Of a DNA stretch of 53,861 nt, positions 40,696 through 48,775 are shown piece after piece. Every line of letters begins with the position of its first letter. Within the stretch, counting starts at the first letter, position 1. Made by a program: the position numbers and the translations under genes. The notes beneath the pieces were generated by a model. That model saw only the letters and a list, made by a program, of their open reading frames with translations, was not told the origin of the DNA and searched no databases. Source of the DNA: an uncultured Clostridia bacterium (GTDB lineage Bacteria; Bacillota; Clostridia; Monoglobales; Monoglobaceae); assembly GCA_947631965.1 (NCBI GenBank), contig CANRNL010000018.1, positions 1 to 53,861 of the forward strand. Direction: 5' to 3'.

Positions 40696-42045
40696 TTGGG
40701 CAGATTATTCGGAACTGACGGTGTAAGGGGCGTTGCGAACAGCGAGCTTACGCCGGAGCTTGCATATAAAATAGGTCGCGCCGGAGCGTATGTTCTGACT
40801 TGCGAAACCCATCACAAGTCAAAAATTTTGGTGGGACGCGATACGCGAATATCCGGAGGGATGCTGGAGGCGGCTCTTATCGCGGGTATTTGCAGCGTGG
40901 GCGCGGAAGCGGTTTCGACCGGAGTTATACCGACTCCCGCGATAGCTTACCTTGTAAGGACGGAAGGGTTTGACGCGGGCGTTATGATTTCCGCGTCGCA
41001 CAATCCTTTTGAACACAACGGAATCAAGTTTTTCAGCGGAACGGGCTACAAGCTCCGCGACGAGATTGAGGACAAGATAGAGGAAATTATCGCAGGCGGG
41101 TTGGACAGCGTTGACAGACCTACCGACGAAAAGGTCGGAACGCTCGTCTACGACACCACCCTTTGCGACAAGTACATAGACTTTGCGGTTTCGACCGTAA
41201 AGGGCGATTTGAGCGGCATAAAGGTCGCGATAGACTGCGCAAACGGCGCGTCGTCGGTCACGGCGGAGCGCGCGCTCAAAAAGCTCGGCGCGGAGGTATC
41301 CGTAATAAGCAATAAGCCAAACGGTCTTAACATAAACGAGAACTGCGGCTCTACGCATATGGAGCAGATTGCCGAGTTTACAAAGTCGATAGGTGCGGAC
41401 GTCGGTCTGGCATTTGACGGCGACGCGGACAGGGTGCTTGCCGTTGACGAAAACGGCGGTATAATAGACGGCGACAGGATTATGACCATACTTGCTCTGG
41501 ATATGAAAAAACGCGGAGTTTTGAAGCAGGACACCGTTGTCGCGACGGTTATGAGCAATCTCGGCTTTTTTGTTATGGGCGAGGAACACGGTCTTAACAT
41601 TCCGCGCACAAAGGTCGGTGACAGATACGTTCTTGAAGAGATGCTCAAAAGCGGCTACAATCTCGGCGGAGAGCAGTCGGGGCACGTTATTCTGCTCGAC
41701 CTCAATACCACGGGCGACGGACTTGTGACGGGGCTTACTCTTCTTTCTGCACTCAAAAAGAGCGGCAAAAAGCTGTCCGAGCTTGCGTCACTTATGACGG
41801 TATATCCGCAGGTTTTGATAAACGCTAAGGTCAAAAACGAAAACAAGGAGCTTTACAAGGACGACCCCGAAATCACGGCTGAAATTCAAAAGCTGGAGGA
41901 TGAGTTTAAAAGTTCGGGCAGAGTTTTGATTCGTCCGTCCGGAACCGAACCGCTGGTGCGCGTTATGATAGAGGGCAAGGACAAGGAGCTTATAAAAAGG
42001 CGCGCGACCGAGCTTGCCGATTTGATAGTGAAAAAATTCGGATAA
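40696..42045 (+). CDS. glmM: phosphoglucosamine mutase
   Basis: Interconverts glucosamine 6- and 1-phosphate, feeding UDP-GlcNAc for cell wall synthesis. The 449-aa protein starts GRLFGTDGVRG, has the phospho-serine loop MISASHNPFEHNGIKFF, metal site AFDGDADRVLAVD, sugar loop GEQSGHVI and the C-terminal phosphate-binding RPSGTEPLVRVM. TTG start follows GGAGGAAG by about eight bases. In many Firmicutes it follows cdaA-cdaR; here it is about 14.7 kb away with its own promoter. Confidence 0.96.
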   Translation: MGRLFGTDGVRGVANSELTPELAYKIGRAGAYVLTCETHHKSKILVGRDTRISGGMLEAALIAGICSVGAEAVSTGVIPTPAIAYLVRTEGFDAGVMISASHNPFEHNGIKFFSGTGYKLRDEIEDKIEEIIAGGLDSVDRPTDEKVGTLVYDTTLCDKYIDFAVSTVKGDLSGIKVAIDCANGASSVTAERALKKLGAEVSVISNKPNGLNINENCGSTHMEQIAEFTKSIGADVGLAFDGDADRVLAVDENGGIIDGDRIMTILALDMKKRGVLKQDTVVATVMSNLGFFVMGEEHGLNIPRTKVGDRYVLEEMLKSGYNLGGEQSGHVILLDLNTTGDGLVTGLTLLSALKKSGKKLSELASLMTVYPQVLINAKVKNENKELYKDDPEITAEIQKLEDEFKSSGRVLIRPSGTEPLVRVMIEGKDKELIKRRATELADLIVKKFG

Positions 42046-42086
42046 ATTAAGTTTTTAATCCAAGGTACGAAAAGAGGAATTTATAA

Positions 42087-43184
42087 ATGAAACTGGGAAT
42101 CGTAGGTTTGCCGAACGTCGGAAAAAGTACGCTTTTTAACGCGATAACCCAAGCGGGTGCGGACTCGGCAAATTATCCTTTTTGCACGATAGAGCCGAAT
42201 GTCGGAACCGTGGCTGTGCCGGATTCGCGGCTTGACGCGCTTGCCGAGATGTATTCGCCCGAAAAGGTAACTCCCGCCGTTATTGAGTTTGTGGATATTG
42301 CGGGTCTTGTAAAGGGAGCGAGCCGCGGCGAGGGTCTGGGCAACAAGTTTTTGTCGAATATACGCGAGGTTGACGCGATAATACACGTTGTGCGCTGCTT
42401 TGAGGACGAGAACATCGTTCACGTTGAGGGAAACGTCGACGCTTTGCGCGACATTGAAACCATAAATCTGGAGCTTATACTCTCCGACCTTGAGGTACTC
42501 GGACGCAGACTTGAAAAGTCGCGCAAACTGGTGCGCGGCGGTGAAAAGAAGTATGCCGCCGAGGTTGAATTCTTAGAGCGGGTGGAAAAGGTTTTGCAGG
42601 ACGGAAAAACAGCCCGCACCATTGACTATACCGAGGACGAACTGGCAATAATATCTGAGGTTGCGCTTCTCACCACCAAGCCCGTAATATATGCCGCGAA
42701 CGTTGCGGAGAGCGACTATTCCCGTCCGGCGGAGGAAAATCCGTTCGTTAAGCAGGTTATGGACTACGCCGCGACCGAAAATTCGGAGGTTGTTGTCATA
42801 TCCGCAAGAATAGAGGAAGAAATTGCCGAGCTTGAAAAAGAGGAAAAGCAGATGTTTTTGGAGGAGCTTGGCGCGAGCGAGGCGGGTCTTGACAAGCTCA
42901 TTAAGGCGAGCTACAAGCTGCTCGGTCTTATAAGCTATCTTACGGCGGGCAAGCCCGAAGTCAGGGCGTGGACCATAACGCGGGGTACCAAGGCTCCGCA
43001 GGCGGCGGGAAAGATACACAGCGATTTTGAGCGTGGATTTATACGCGCCGAGGTCGTGGCTTATGACGACCTTATGCGGTGCGGAAGTATGACCGCCGCC
43101 AAGGAAAAGGGACTTGTCCGAAGCGAGGGCAAGGAGTACGTTGTAAAAGACGGCGATATAATTTTGTTCAGGTTTAATGTTTAA
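42087..43184 (+). CDS. ychF: ribosome-associated GTPase-like ATPase YchF
   Basis: Obg-family protein that prefers ATP and interacts with ribosomes. The 365-aa protein has G1 [15 protein letters not shown], the following [14 protein letters not shown]3 [20 protein letters not shown] and a G4 position without the usual NKxD (here AANVAES), as known for YchF. A coiled-coil insertion (about 130-200) and a C-terminal TGS domain complete it. ATG follows AGAGGAA. It is separated from glmM by 41 bases. Confidence 0.95.
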   Translation: MKLGIVGLPNVGKSTLFNAITQAGADSANYPFCTIEPNVGTVAVPDSRLDALAEMYSPEKVTPAVIEFVDIAGLVKGASRGEGLGNKFLSNIREVDAIIHVVRCFEDENIVHVEGNVDALRDIETINLELILSDLEVLGRRLEKSRKLVRGGEKKYAAEVEFLERVEKVLQDGKTARTIDYTEDELAIISEVALLTTKPVIYAANVAESDYSRPAEENPFVKQVMDYAATENSEVVVISARIEEEIAELEKEEKQMFLEELGASEAGLDKLIKASYKLLGLISYLTAGKPEVRAWTITRGTKAPQAAGKIHSDFERGFIRAEVVAYDDLMRCGSMTAAKEKGLVRSEGKEYVVKDGDIILFRFNV

Positions 43185-43214
43185 ATAAATTTAAGGTCTA
43201 AGGAGGACTTGATT

Positions 43215-43619
43215 ATGGACTTTTTTGAAAATGTGAAAAGAGCGGTCAGCGATACCGCTCAGACGGTGTCAAAGGCTTCGGGAGAAGTTGCGGACAAGGT
43301 TAAGACCAAATACTCCATCTATGATATGAACGGCGATATAAAGCGCCTTCTCGGAGAAATAGGTTTGGAAATTTATCAGTCGTATAAGAACGACGAGGCG
43401 GAACTCAGCGAATCGATTCTCGAAAAGTGCCGCGAGCTTGACGAAAAGAATGCACAGATTGAGGCGGCGGAGGCGAAACTCGTAAGCAAAAAGGGCGTTT
43501 TGGTCTGCGATAATTGCGGAGAAAAAATTTCCAAAAATATGACTTTCTGCCCCAAATGCGGAAGCAAAATAGGCGGCGAAGACGACGGAAGCGTTACGAT
43601 TACCGTTACCGAGGAATAA
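43215..43619 (+). CDS. zinc-ribbon protein with coiled coil, function unknown
   Basis: A 134-aa protein. The N-terminal half (about 1-80) is a charged helical region, probably coiled coil (AVSDTAQTVSKASGEVADKV). The C-terminal third holds a zinc ribbon with CDNCGEKI and CPKCGSKI (two CxxC pairs), then an acidic tail. I chose the ATG at 43215, eight bases after AGGAGG, over a TTG at 43209. I do not recognise a specific family beyond zinc ribbon. It lies between ychF and cmk and is probably in one operon with them. Confidence 0.8.
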   Translation: MDFFENVKRAVSDTAQTVSKASGEVADKVKTKYSIYDMNGDIKRLLGEIGLEIYQSYKNDEAELSESILEKCRELDEKNAQIEAAEAKLVSKKGVLVCDNCGEKISKNMTFCPKCGSKIGGEDDGSVTITVTEE

Positions 43620-43642
43620 TTTTCCGTGAATTGGAGAAACAT

Positions 43643-44320
43643 ATGAAGAACATAAGTATTGCGATAGACGGTCCCGCAGGAGCGGGTAAAAGCACCGTTT
43701 CCCGCGCTGTTGCGGAGCGGCTTGGATTTGTGTATATAGATACCGGAGCCATGTACCGCGCCGTGGGTCTTGCCGCGCTCAATCACGGCTTTGACACAAC
43801 GCGCGCGGAGCTTATAGTGCCTATGCTTGAAACCACAGATGTTGACATAAGGCACGAAGCCGGCGGACAGAAGGTGTTTTTGAACGGCGAGGACATAACA
43901 AACAAGATACGAACGCCCGAAGTGTCGGTCGCGGCGTCCGACGTTTCGGCAATACCGCAGGTGCGCTTAAAGCTGGTGGAGCTTCAGCGTGCGCTGGCGG
44001 CGAGCAGGAGTGTCGTTATGGACGGCAGAGATATAGGAACATATGTTCTGCCGAATGCCGAAATTAAGATTTTTCTTACGGCGTCGCCCGAAGAGAGAGC
44101 GCGCCGCCGTTTTGAGGAGCTTACGCAAAAGGGTGTAAAGACCGACTATGAGTCTGTAAGGCGGGATATGGAGTACCGCGACGCCAACGATTCATCGCGT
44201 GAGTTTGCGCCGCTCCGCCCCGCCGAGGACAGCGTCACGATTGACACCACCGAAATCACACAGGAACAGTCGATAGACTGTATCTATAATTTTATTATTG
44301 AAAAAATTCAAGGACGGTAA
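43643..44320 (+). CDS. cmk: cytidylate kinase
   Basis: Phosphorylates CMP and dCMP. The 225-aa P-loop kinase starts SIAIDGPAGAGKSTVSRAVAERLGF, then YIDTGAMYRAVGLAAL, and has MDGRDIGTYVLPNAEIKIFLTAS and RDANDSSREFAPLRPAEDS, all characteristic. I chose the ATG at 43643 with TTGGAG upstream; a longer in-frame reading back into the zinc-ribbon gene has no support. Order cmk-plsC-ispH-S1 is a conserved clostridial arrangement. Confidence 0.96.
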   Translation: MKNISIAIDGPAGAGKSTVSRAVAERLGFVYIDTGAMYRAVGLAALNHGFDTTRAELIVPMLETTDVDIRHEAGGQKVFLNGEDITNKIRTPEVSVAASDVSAIPQVRLKLVELQRALAASRSVVMDGRDIGTYVLPNAEIKIFLTASPEERARRRFEELTQKGVKTDYESVRRDMEYRDANDSSREFAPLRPAEDSVTIDTTEITQEQSIDCIYNFIIEKIQGR

Positions 44321-44328
44321 GATTAAAT

Positions 44329-44919
44329 ATGCTCTATAAGATAGGAAGGGTCTTAGTCGGCTTATTTCAAAAGATTGTTTACAGAGTTCATGTGTACGGC
44401 AAAGAAAAGCTGCCGTCGGGCAAGACTTTTATGCTTTGCAGTAATCACATAAGTAACCACGACCCGCCGATTTTGGGCGTAAATATGCCGTTTAAGGTGC
44501 ATTATATGGGAAAGGCGGAGCTTTTTAAAAATCCGATTCTTTCAAAGGTTTTCAAAACGCTGGGCGCGTTTCCGGTAAAGCGCGGAGGCAACGGAGATTC
44601 CGCCGCTGTTCGTACCGCGGTAGGGCTTTTGAAAAGCGGCGAGGTAGTTGCGATTTTCCCCGAGGGAATGAGGGCAAAGGACAGAAAGCTCAGGAAGGGC
44701 AAGACCGGCGCCGCCAAAATCGCGCATCTTGCCGGCGTCGGCATAGTTCCGGTCGGAATATCCGGCAGATACAGCTTTTTTCACCGCCTTAATATAAGGA
44801 TAGGCGATTTCATAGACCTTGGCGAGTATCTCGGAGAAAAGCCGACACAGGAGGATTTTCAGCGTTTTACGGATGACGTTTTGATGAAGCGGATTGGGGA
44901 GCTTGTAAATGCAGATTGA
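44329..44919 (+). CDS. plsC: 1-acyl-sn-glycerol-3-phosphate acyltransferase
   Basis: Adds the second acyl chain in phospholipid synthesis at the membrane. The 196-aa protein has the catalytic NHISNHDPP (HxxxxD), the glycerol-phosphate-binding FPEGMRAKD, and a third block VPVGISGRYSF. No clear membrane helix is seen, as in other short PlsC proteins. It overlaps the ispH-S1 start by 11 bases, which implies translational coupling. ATG follows only weak GGTAAG. Confidence 0.93.
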   Translation: MLYKIGRVLVGLFQKIVYRVHVYGKEKLPSGKTFMLCSNHISNHDPPILGVNMPFKVHYMGKAELFKNPILSKVFKTLGAFPVKRGGNGDSAAVRTAVGLLKSGEVVAIFPEGMRAKDRKLRKGKTGAAKIAHLAGVGIVPVGISGRYSFFHRLNIRIGDFIDLGEYLGEKPTQEDFQRFTDDVLMKRIGELVNAD

Positions 44920-47320
44920 GCTTGCAAAAACGGCGGGGTTTTGCTTCGGCGTTGACCGCGCCGTTAAGATTGCTTATGAATACGCGGGCAGAGCGGACAA
45001 CACATATACCTACGGTATGCTTATCCACAACCGCTCTCTTACCGAAGAACTTCGCGCGGCGGGCATAGGCTGCATAGAGCGCCTTGAGGACATACCCGAC
45101 GGCGCGTCGGTCATTGTGCGCGCGCACGGGATTTCAAAGGCGGAGTATGACGCGCTTGCCGAAAAGGGCGTCAACATAATCGATGCGACCTGCCCGTATG
45201 TGAAAAAGATACATAAAATTGTTGAGTCCGAGCATAAAGCGGGTAAAAAGATTTTGATAGTGGGTGATAAAAACCACCCCGAAGTCAAAGGTATAAACGG
45301 CTGGTGCGAAGGCTCGGCGTTTATTTCATCGGACGTAGATGAAATAGTTGATTTTCTTGAAAAAAATAAAGAAGTCGAGGTTTCGGCGGTTGCGCAGACC
45401 ACGGTTTTGGCGGAACTTTTGAAAAAAATTCGTGAAATTTCAAAAAAACATTTTACAAATGTGAAATTTTTTGATACAATATGTAATGCTACGAACGAGC
45501 GGCAGGCGGAGGCGGAGCGTTTGGCCGCCGACGCGGACATTGTTTTCGTGATTGGAAGCTCCGAAAGCTCCAACACCGACAATCTTTACAGGGTGTGCGC
45601 GGCTCGGTGCGCGAATACATTTAAAATTGAAAATAATAAAAATTTAAAAAATTATAAACACTTATTTAAAAATGACAGCAAAGTTGCAATCACCGCGGGA
45701 GCATCCACTCCCCAACGTATAATTAAGGAGGTATTTTTTAGTATGTCGGAAAACACAAACAGTATAAACTTTGAGGAGGCTTTGGAGGAAACCTTAAAGC
45801 CGCTTAACACCGGTGATATTGTCAAGGGCTATGTGCTTGGAATTACGCCGACCGACGTTCAGGTTGACATCGGAAGCAAATATGACGGATATATCCCCGT
45901 TGACGAGCTTTCAAACGACCCGGACGTAGACCCCGCGGATGTTGTTAAAGTCGGGGATGAGATTGACGTTTTTGTCATTCATGTAAACGACAGAGACGGC
46001 AATGTTAAGCTCTCAAAGAAGAAGATTGACGTTGTTAAGGGTATGAAGGAAATCGAGGCGGCTCATGAGTCGGGCGAGATTTTGACAGGCCGCGTCGTCG
46101 AGATAGTTCGCGGCGGCGTTGTAACAATCGCAAAAGGCGTTCGCGTGTTTATTCCCGCGTCCGAGGCTTCGGAGAGATTTTTGGAAGATTTGGGAACGCT
46201 GCTCAACACCGAGGTTTCTTTCAGAATTATCAATATAGATGATGACCGCAGACGCGGCCGCCGCGTTGTCGGCTCAATCAAGAACGTTATTCGCGAGCAG
46301 AAGCAAAAGCTTGCGGAAGAGTTCTGGGCAAACGCGGAAGTCGGCAAGAAATATACGGGTGTTGTAAAATCGCTTACCAACTTCGGCGCGTTTGTTGATT
46401 TGGGCGGCGTTGACGGACTTATCCATATTTCCGAGCTTTCCAACATCAGAATAAAGCATCCGTCCGAGGCTGTTTCTGTTGGCGACACCATTGAAGTATA
46501 TATCCGCGAGCTTGACCGCGAGCATAACAAAATCTCGCTTGTCCGCGAGCTCAAGGAGGAAAAGGAAGCCGCGTTCTGGGCAGGCGCGGAGGTCGGCAAG
46601 GTATATCAGGGCGTTGTAAAATCGCTTACCAATTTCGGCGCGTTTGTTGATTTGGGCGGCGTTGACGGACTTGTTCATATTTCCGAGCTTTCGTGGGACA
46701 GAATAAAGCATCCGTCCGAGGCTGTTTCGGTAGGCGACACTATCGAGGTGTTTATCAAGGCTCTTGACCCCGAAACCAAGAAGGTTTCGCTCGGCTACCG
46801 CAAAGAAGAGGACAGCCCGTGGGCTAAGTCGATGGCTTCGGTTAATATCGGAGACGTTATAAAGTGCAAGATAGTAAGAATCCTTCCGTTCGGCGCGTTT
46901 GCCGAAATCGCGCCCGGCGTTGACGGACTTATCCATATTTCGCAGATTGCGAACACGAGAATCGCAAAGCCGTCCGATGTTCTTAATATCGGCGACGAGG
47001 TTGAAGCTAAAGTGCTTGACATCAACAACGATACCAAGCAGGTAGCTCTTTCGATAAAGGCGGCTCTCCCCGAAGAGGAAGCGGCTCCGGTCGAGGACGA
47101 TACTCCAAACTCATACGTTGAGGAGGATACCTTTACCCTCGGCGACATTTTAGACAGCCATACCGAGGCTGAGGAAGAACCCGAAGCGAAGGTTGAGGAA
47201 AAAGCCGAGGAAAAGGCGGAAGAAGCTGCCGAAACCGAAACTGAACCCGAAACCGAAGCTGAACCCGAAGCTGAATCTGAAACAGAGGCTGAAGCCGAAA
47301 CCGAAACAGAGGCGGAATAA
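44909..47320 (+). CDS. ispH: fused IspH reductase and S1-type RNA-binding protein
   Basis: The first part (about 1-275) is 4-hydroxy-3-methylbut-2-enyl diphosphate reductase, the last MEP-pathway step. Its three iron-sulfur ligands are AGFCFGVDRAV, DATCPYV and DTICNATNERQ. The second part (from Met279) is ribosomal-protein-S1-like with five S1 domains (about 295-365, 380-455, 470-540, 554-624, 637-705); the second is the most divergent. A Glu/Thr/Ala-rich tail (about 745-803) follows. Such fusions are known in clostridia. A Shine-Dalgarno (45726-45731) and ATG (45743) at the junction could also give free S1. Domains 3 and 4 are a near-identical tandem copy. Confidence 0.94.
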   Translation: MQIELAKTAGFCFGVDRAVKIAYEYAGRADNTYTYGMLIHNRSLTEELRAAGIGCIERLEDIPDGASVIVRAHGISKAEYDALAEKGVNIIDATCPYVKKIHKIVESEHKAGKKILIVGDKNHPEVKGINGWCEGSAFISSDVDEIVDFLEKNKEVEVSAVAQTTVLAELLKKIREISKKHFTNVKFFDTICNATNERQAEAERLAADADIVFVIGSSESSNTDNLYRVCAARCANTFKIENNKNLKNYKHLFKNDSKVAITAGASTPQRIIKEVFFSMSENTNSINFEEALEETLKPLNTGDIVKGYVLGITPTDVQVDIGSKYDGYIPVDELSNDPDVDPADVVKVGDEIDVFVIHVNDRDGNVKLSKKKIDVVKGMKEIEAAHESGEILTGRVVEIVRGGVVTIAKGVRVFIPASEASERFLEDLGTLLNTEVSFRIINIDDDRRRGRRVVGSIKNVIREQKQKLAEEFWANAEVGKKYTGVVKSLTNFGAFVDLGGVDGLIHISELSNIRIKHPSEAVSVGDTIEVYIRELDREHNKISLVRELKEEKEAAFWAGAEVGKVYQGVVKSLTNFGAFVDLGGVDGLVHISELSWDRIKHPSEAVSVGDTIEVFIKALDPETKKVSLGYRKEEDSPWAKSMASVNIGDVIKCKIVRILPFGAFAEIAPGVDGLIHISQIANTRIAKPSDVLNIGDEVEAKVLDINNDTKQVALSIKAALPEEEAAPVEDDTPNSYVEEDTFTLGDILDSHTEAEEEPEAKVEEKAEEKAEEAAETETEPETEAEPEAESETEAEAETETEAE
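45726..45745 (+). promoter_or_regulatory. internal ribosome binding site for S1 alone
   Basis: AAGGAGGT ends 11 bases before an in-frame ATG (45743) that opens MSENTNSINFEEA, the natural start of an S1 protein. It lies exactly at the IspH-S1 junction, after an AT-rich stretch (about 45620-45675) that would be loosely folded. It could direct a 525-aa S1 from the same message. This is inferred; fusion translation is also open. Confidence 0.6.
46321..46824 (+). repeat. 252-bp tandem duplication encoding S1 domains 3 and 4
   Basis: Two adjacent 252-base units (46321-46572 and 46573-46824) align end to end without gaps. The long central block, from GTTGTAAAATCGCTTACCAA into the KHPSEAV codons, differs at only a few bases. 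Identity is much higher than with the other S1 domains, which points to recent duplication or ongoing gene conversion. Confidence 0.8.
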
Positions 47321-47337
47321 TCGGTTTGAAGAAAAAC

Positions 47338-47368
47338 AAAGGCGCACACTTAATCTGTGCGCCTTTTG
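47338..47368 (+). terminator. terminator after ispH-S1
   Basis: AAAGGCGCACA and TGTGCGCCTTT form an 11-bp stem with a seven-base loop and end in a short T-run. murD starts 31 bases later and shows no clear promoter of its own, so it may depend on read-through. Confidence 0.85.
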
Positions 47369-47398
47369 GATATTTTGAGTTAAAGGCGGGGAGATATT

Positions 47399-48775
47399 AT
47401 GCAGAGCTTTAAGGATGCGGTGTGCGGAAAGAAGATTGCGGTAGTCGGTATAGGCGTAAGCAATGTCCCGCTTATCGAAAGCGCGCTGAAATGCGGCGCG
47501 TCGGTCACCGCTTACGATAAAAAGAGCAGGAGCGAGCTTGGCGATGTGTGCGATAAGCTGGACGGTTTGGGCGCGGAGCTTGTTTTGGGAGAGGACTATC
47601 TTTCGAGAATAAAGCCCGATACCGAAATCTTATTTAAAACTCCGGGACTCAGGTTTGACCGTCCCGAACTGCTTGCGGCGGCGGAGAGAGGAGCGGAGAT
47701 AACCTCCGAGATGGAGCTGTTTTTTAAGCTGTGCCCCTGCCGTATTGTCGCGGTGACAGGCAGTGACGGAAAGACCACGACCACCACGTTGATTTACGAA
47801 ATGCTCAAAAAGCAAGGCTTTACCTGCCACCTCGGCGGTAATATAGGTCGTCCGCTGATTGGGGATTTGCCCTTGATAAAGCCCGACGACATAGCGGTTT
47901 TGGAGTTGTCGAGCTTTCAGCTCCACACGATGAAGCAAAGCCCCGACATCGCGGTGGTCACCAATGTAACGCCGAATCATCTCGACTGGCACACCGATAT
48001 GGAGGAGTATATAGACGCTAAGCGCGCCGTGTTCAAATATCAGAAAAGCGGCGGCAGAGCAGTTTTTAACGCGGATAACGACATAACAGCGGAATTTGCG
48101 GACGAGTGCGGCAGTCGCGCGGTACTTTTCGGCAGACGTGAGCTTCTTGAGGACGGAGTATGTCTTGACGGCGATATGATAGTCCTTCGCGAAAACGGGG
48201 AGAGCGTTTGCAAGATACTTGATATAAACGACATAAAAATTCCGGGTATGCACAACGTTGAGAATTATATGGCGGCAATCGCGGCGGTATGGGGTCTTGT
48301 TTCGGTTGAAACGATAAGATACATAGCGAAGAATTTCGGCGGAGTGGAGCATAGAATCGAATTTGTGCGCGAGCTTGACGGAGTGCGCTACTATAACGAT
48401 TCGATTGCAAGCAGCCCTGCGAGAACAACGGCGGGTCTTAATTCTTTTGACCAAAAAGTCGTGCTTATCGCGGGAGGCTATGACAAAAAAATCCCGTTTG
48501 ACGGGCTCGGAGAAATTATAAACGACAAGGTTAAAAAGCTGATTTTGTGCGGAAAGACCTCGGACAAAATAGAGAGCGCCGTTCGCGGCGCAAAAAACTA
48601 TGACGGACTGCCGATTTACGGATTTGACGACTTTAAGGAGGCTGTCGAAGCGGCGCACGGCGTTTCGGAAAAGGGCGATGTGGTACTGTTTTCGCCCGCG
48701 TGCGCGAGCTTTGATATGTTTAAGAATTTTATGGAGCGCGGAAACCGCTTCAAAGAAATCGTCAGGAATTTTTAG
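47399..48775 (+). CDS. murD: UDP-N-acetylmuramoyl-L-alanine--D-glutamate ligase
   Basis: Adds D-glutamate to the peptidoglycan precursor. The 458-aa protein has an N-terminal Rossmann-like domain (GIGVSNVPLIESALKCGASVTAYD), the ATP site VTGSDGKTTTTTLIYEML, the Mur ligase middle block NVTPNHLDWH, and the glutamate-domain NDSIASSPARTTAGL with ILIAGGYDKKIPF-like region (here VLIAGGYDKKIPF). ATG follows GGGGAG. It ends 14 bases inside the convergent comEC gene, so the two messages overlap at their 3' ends. Confidence 0.96.
   Translation: MQSFKDAVCGKKIAVVGIGVSNVPLIESALKCGASVTAYDKKSRSELGDVCDKLDGLGAELVLGEDYLSRIKPDTEILFKTPGLRFDRPELLAAAERGAEITSEMELFFKLCPCRIVAVTGSDGKTTTTTLIYEMLKKQGFTCHLGGNIGRPLIGDLPLIKPDDIAVLELSSFQLHTMKQSPDIAVVTNVTPNHLDWHTDMEEYIDAKRAVFKYQKSGGRAVFNADNDITAEFADECGSRAVLFGRRELLEDGVCLDGDMIVLRENGESVCKILDINDIKIPGMHNVENYMAAIAAVWGLVSVETIRYIAKNFGGVEHRIEFVRELDGVRYYNDSIASSPARTTAGLNSFDQKVVLIAGGYDKKIPFDGLGEIINDKVKKLILCGKTSDKIESAVRGAKNYDGLPIYGFDDFKEAVEAAHGVSEKGDVVLFSPACASFDMFKNFMERGNRFKEIVRNF

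Noticed and set aside
47630-48658. Minus-strand frame of 342 codons opposite murD.
   Set aside because: Shadow of murD; composition and lack of a start signal argue against coding.
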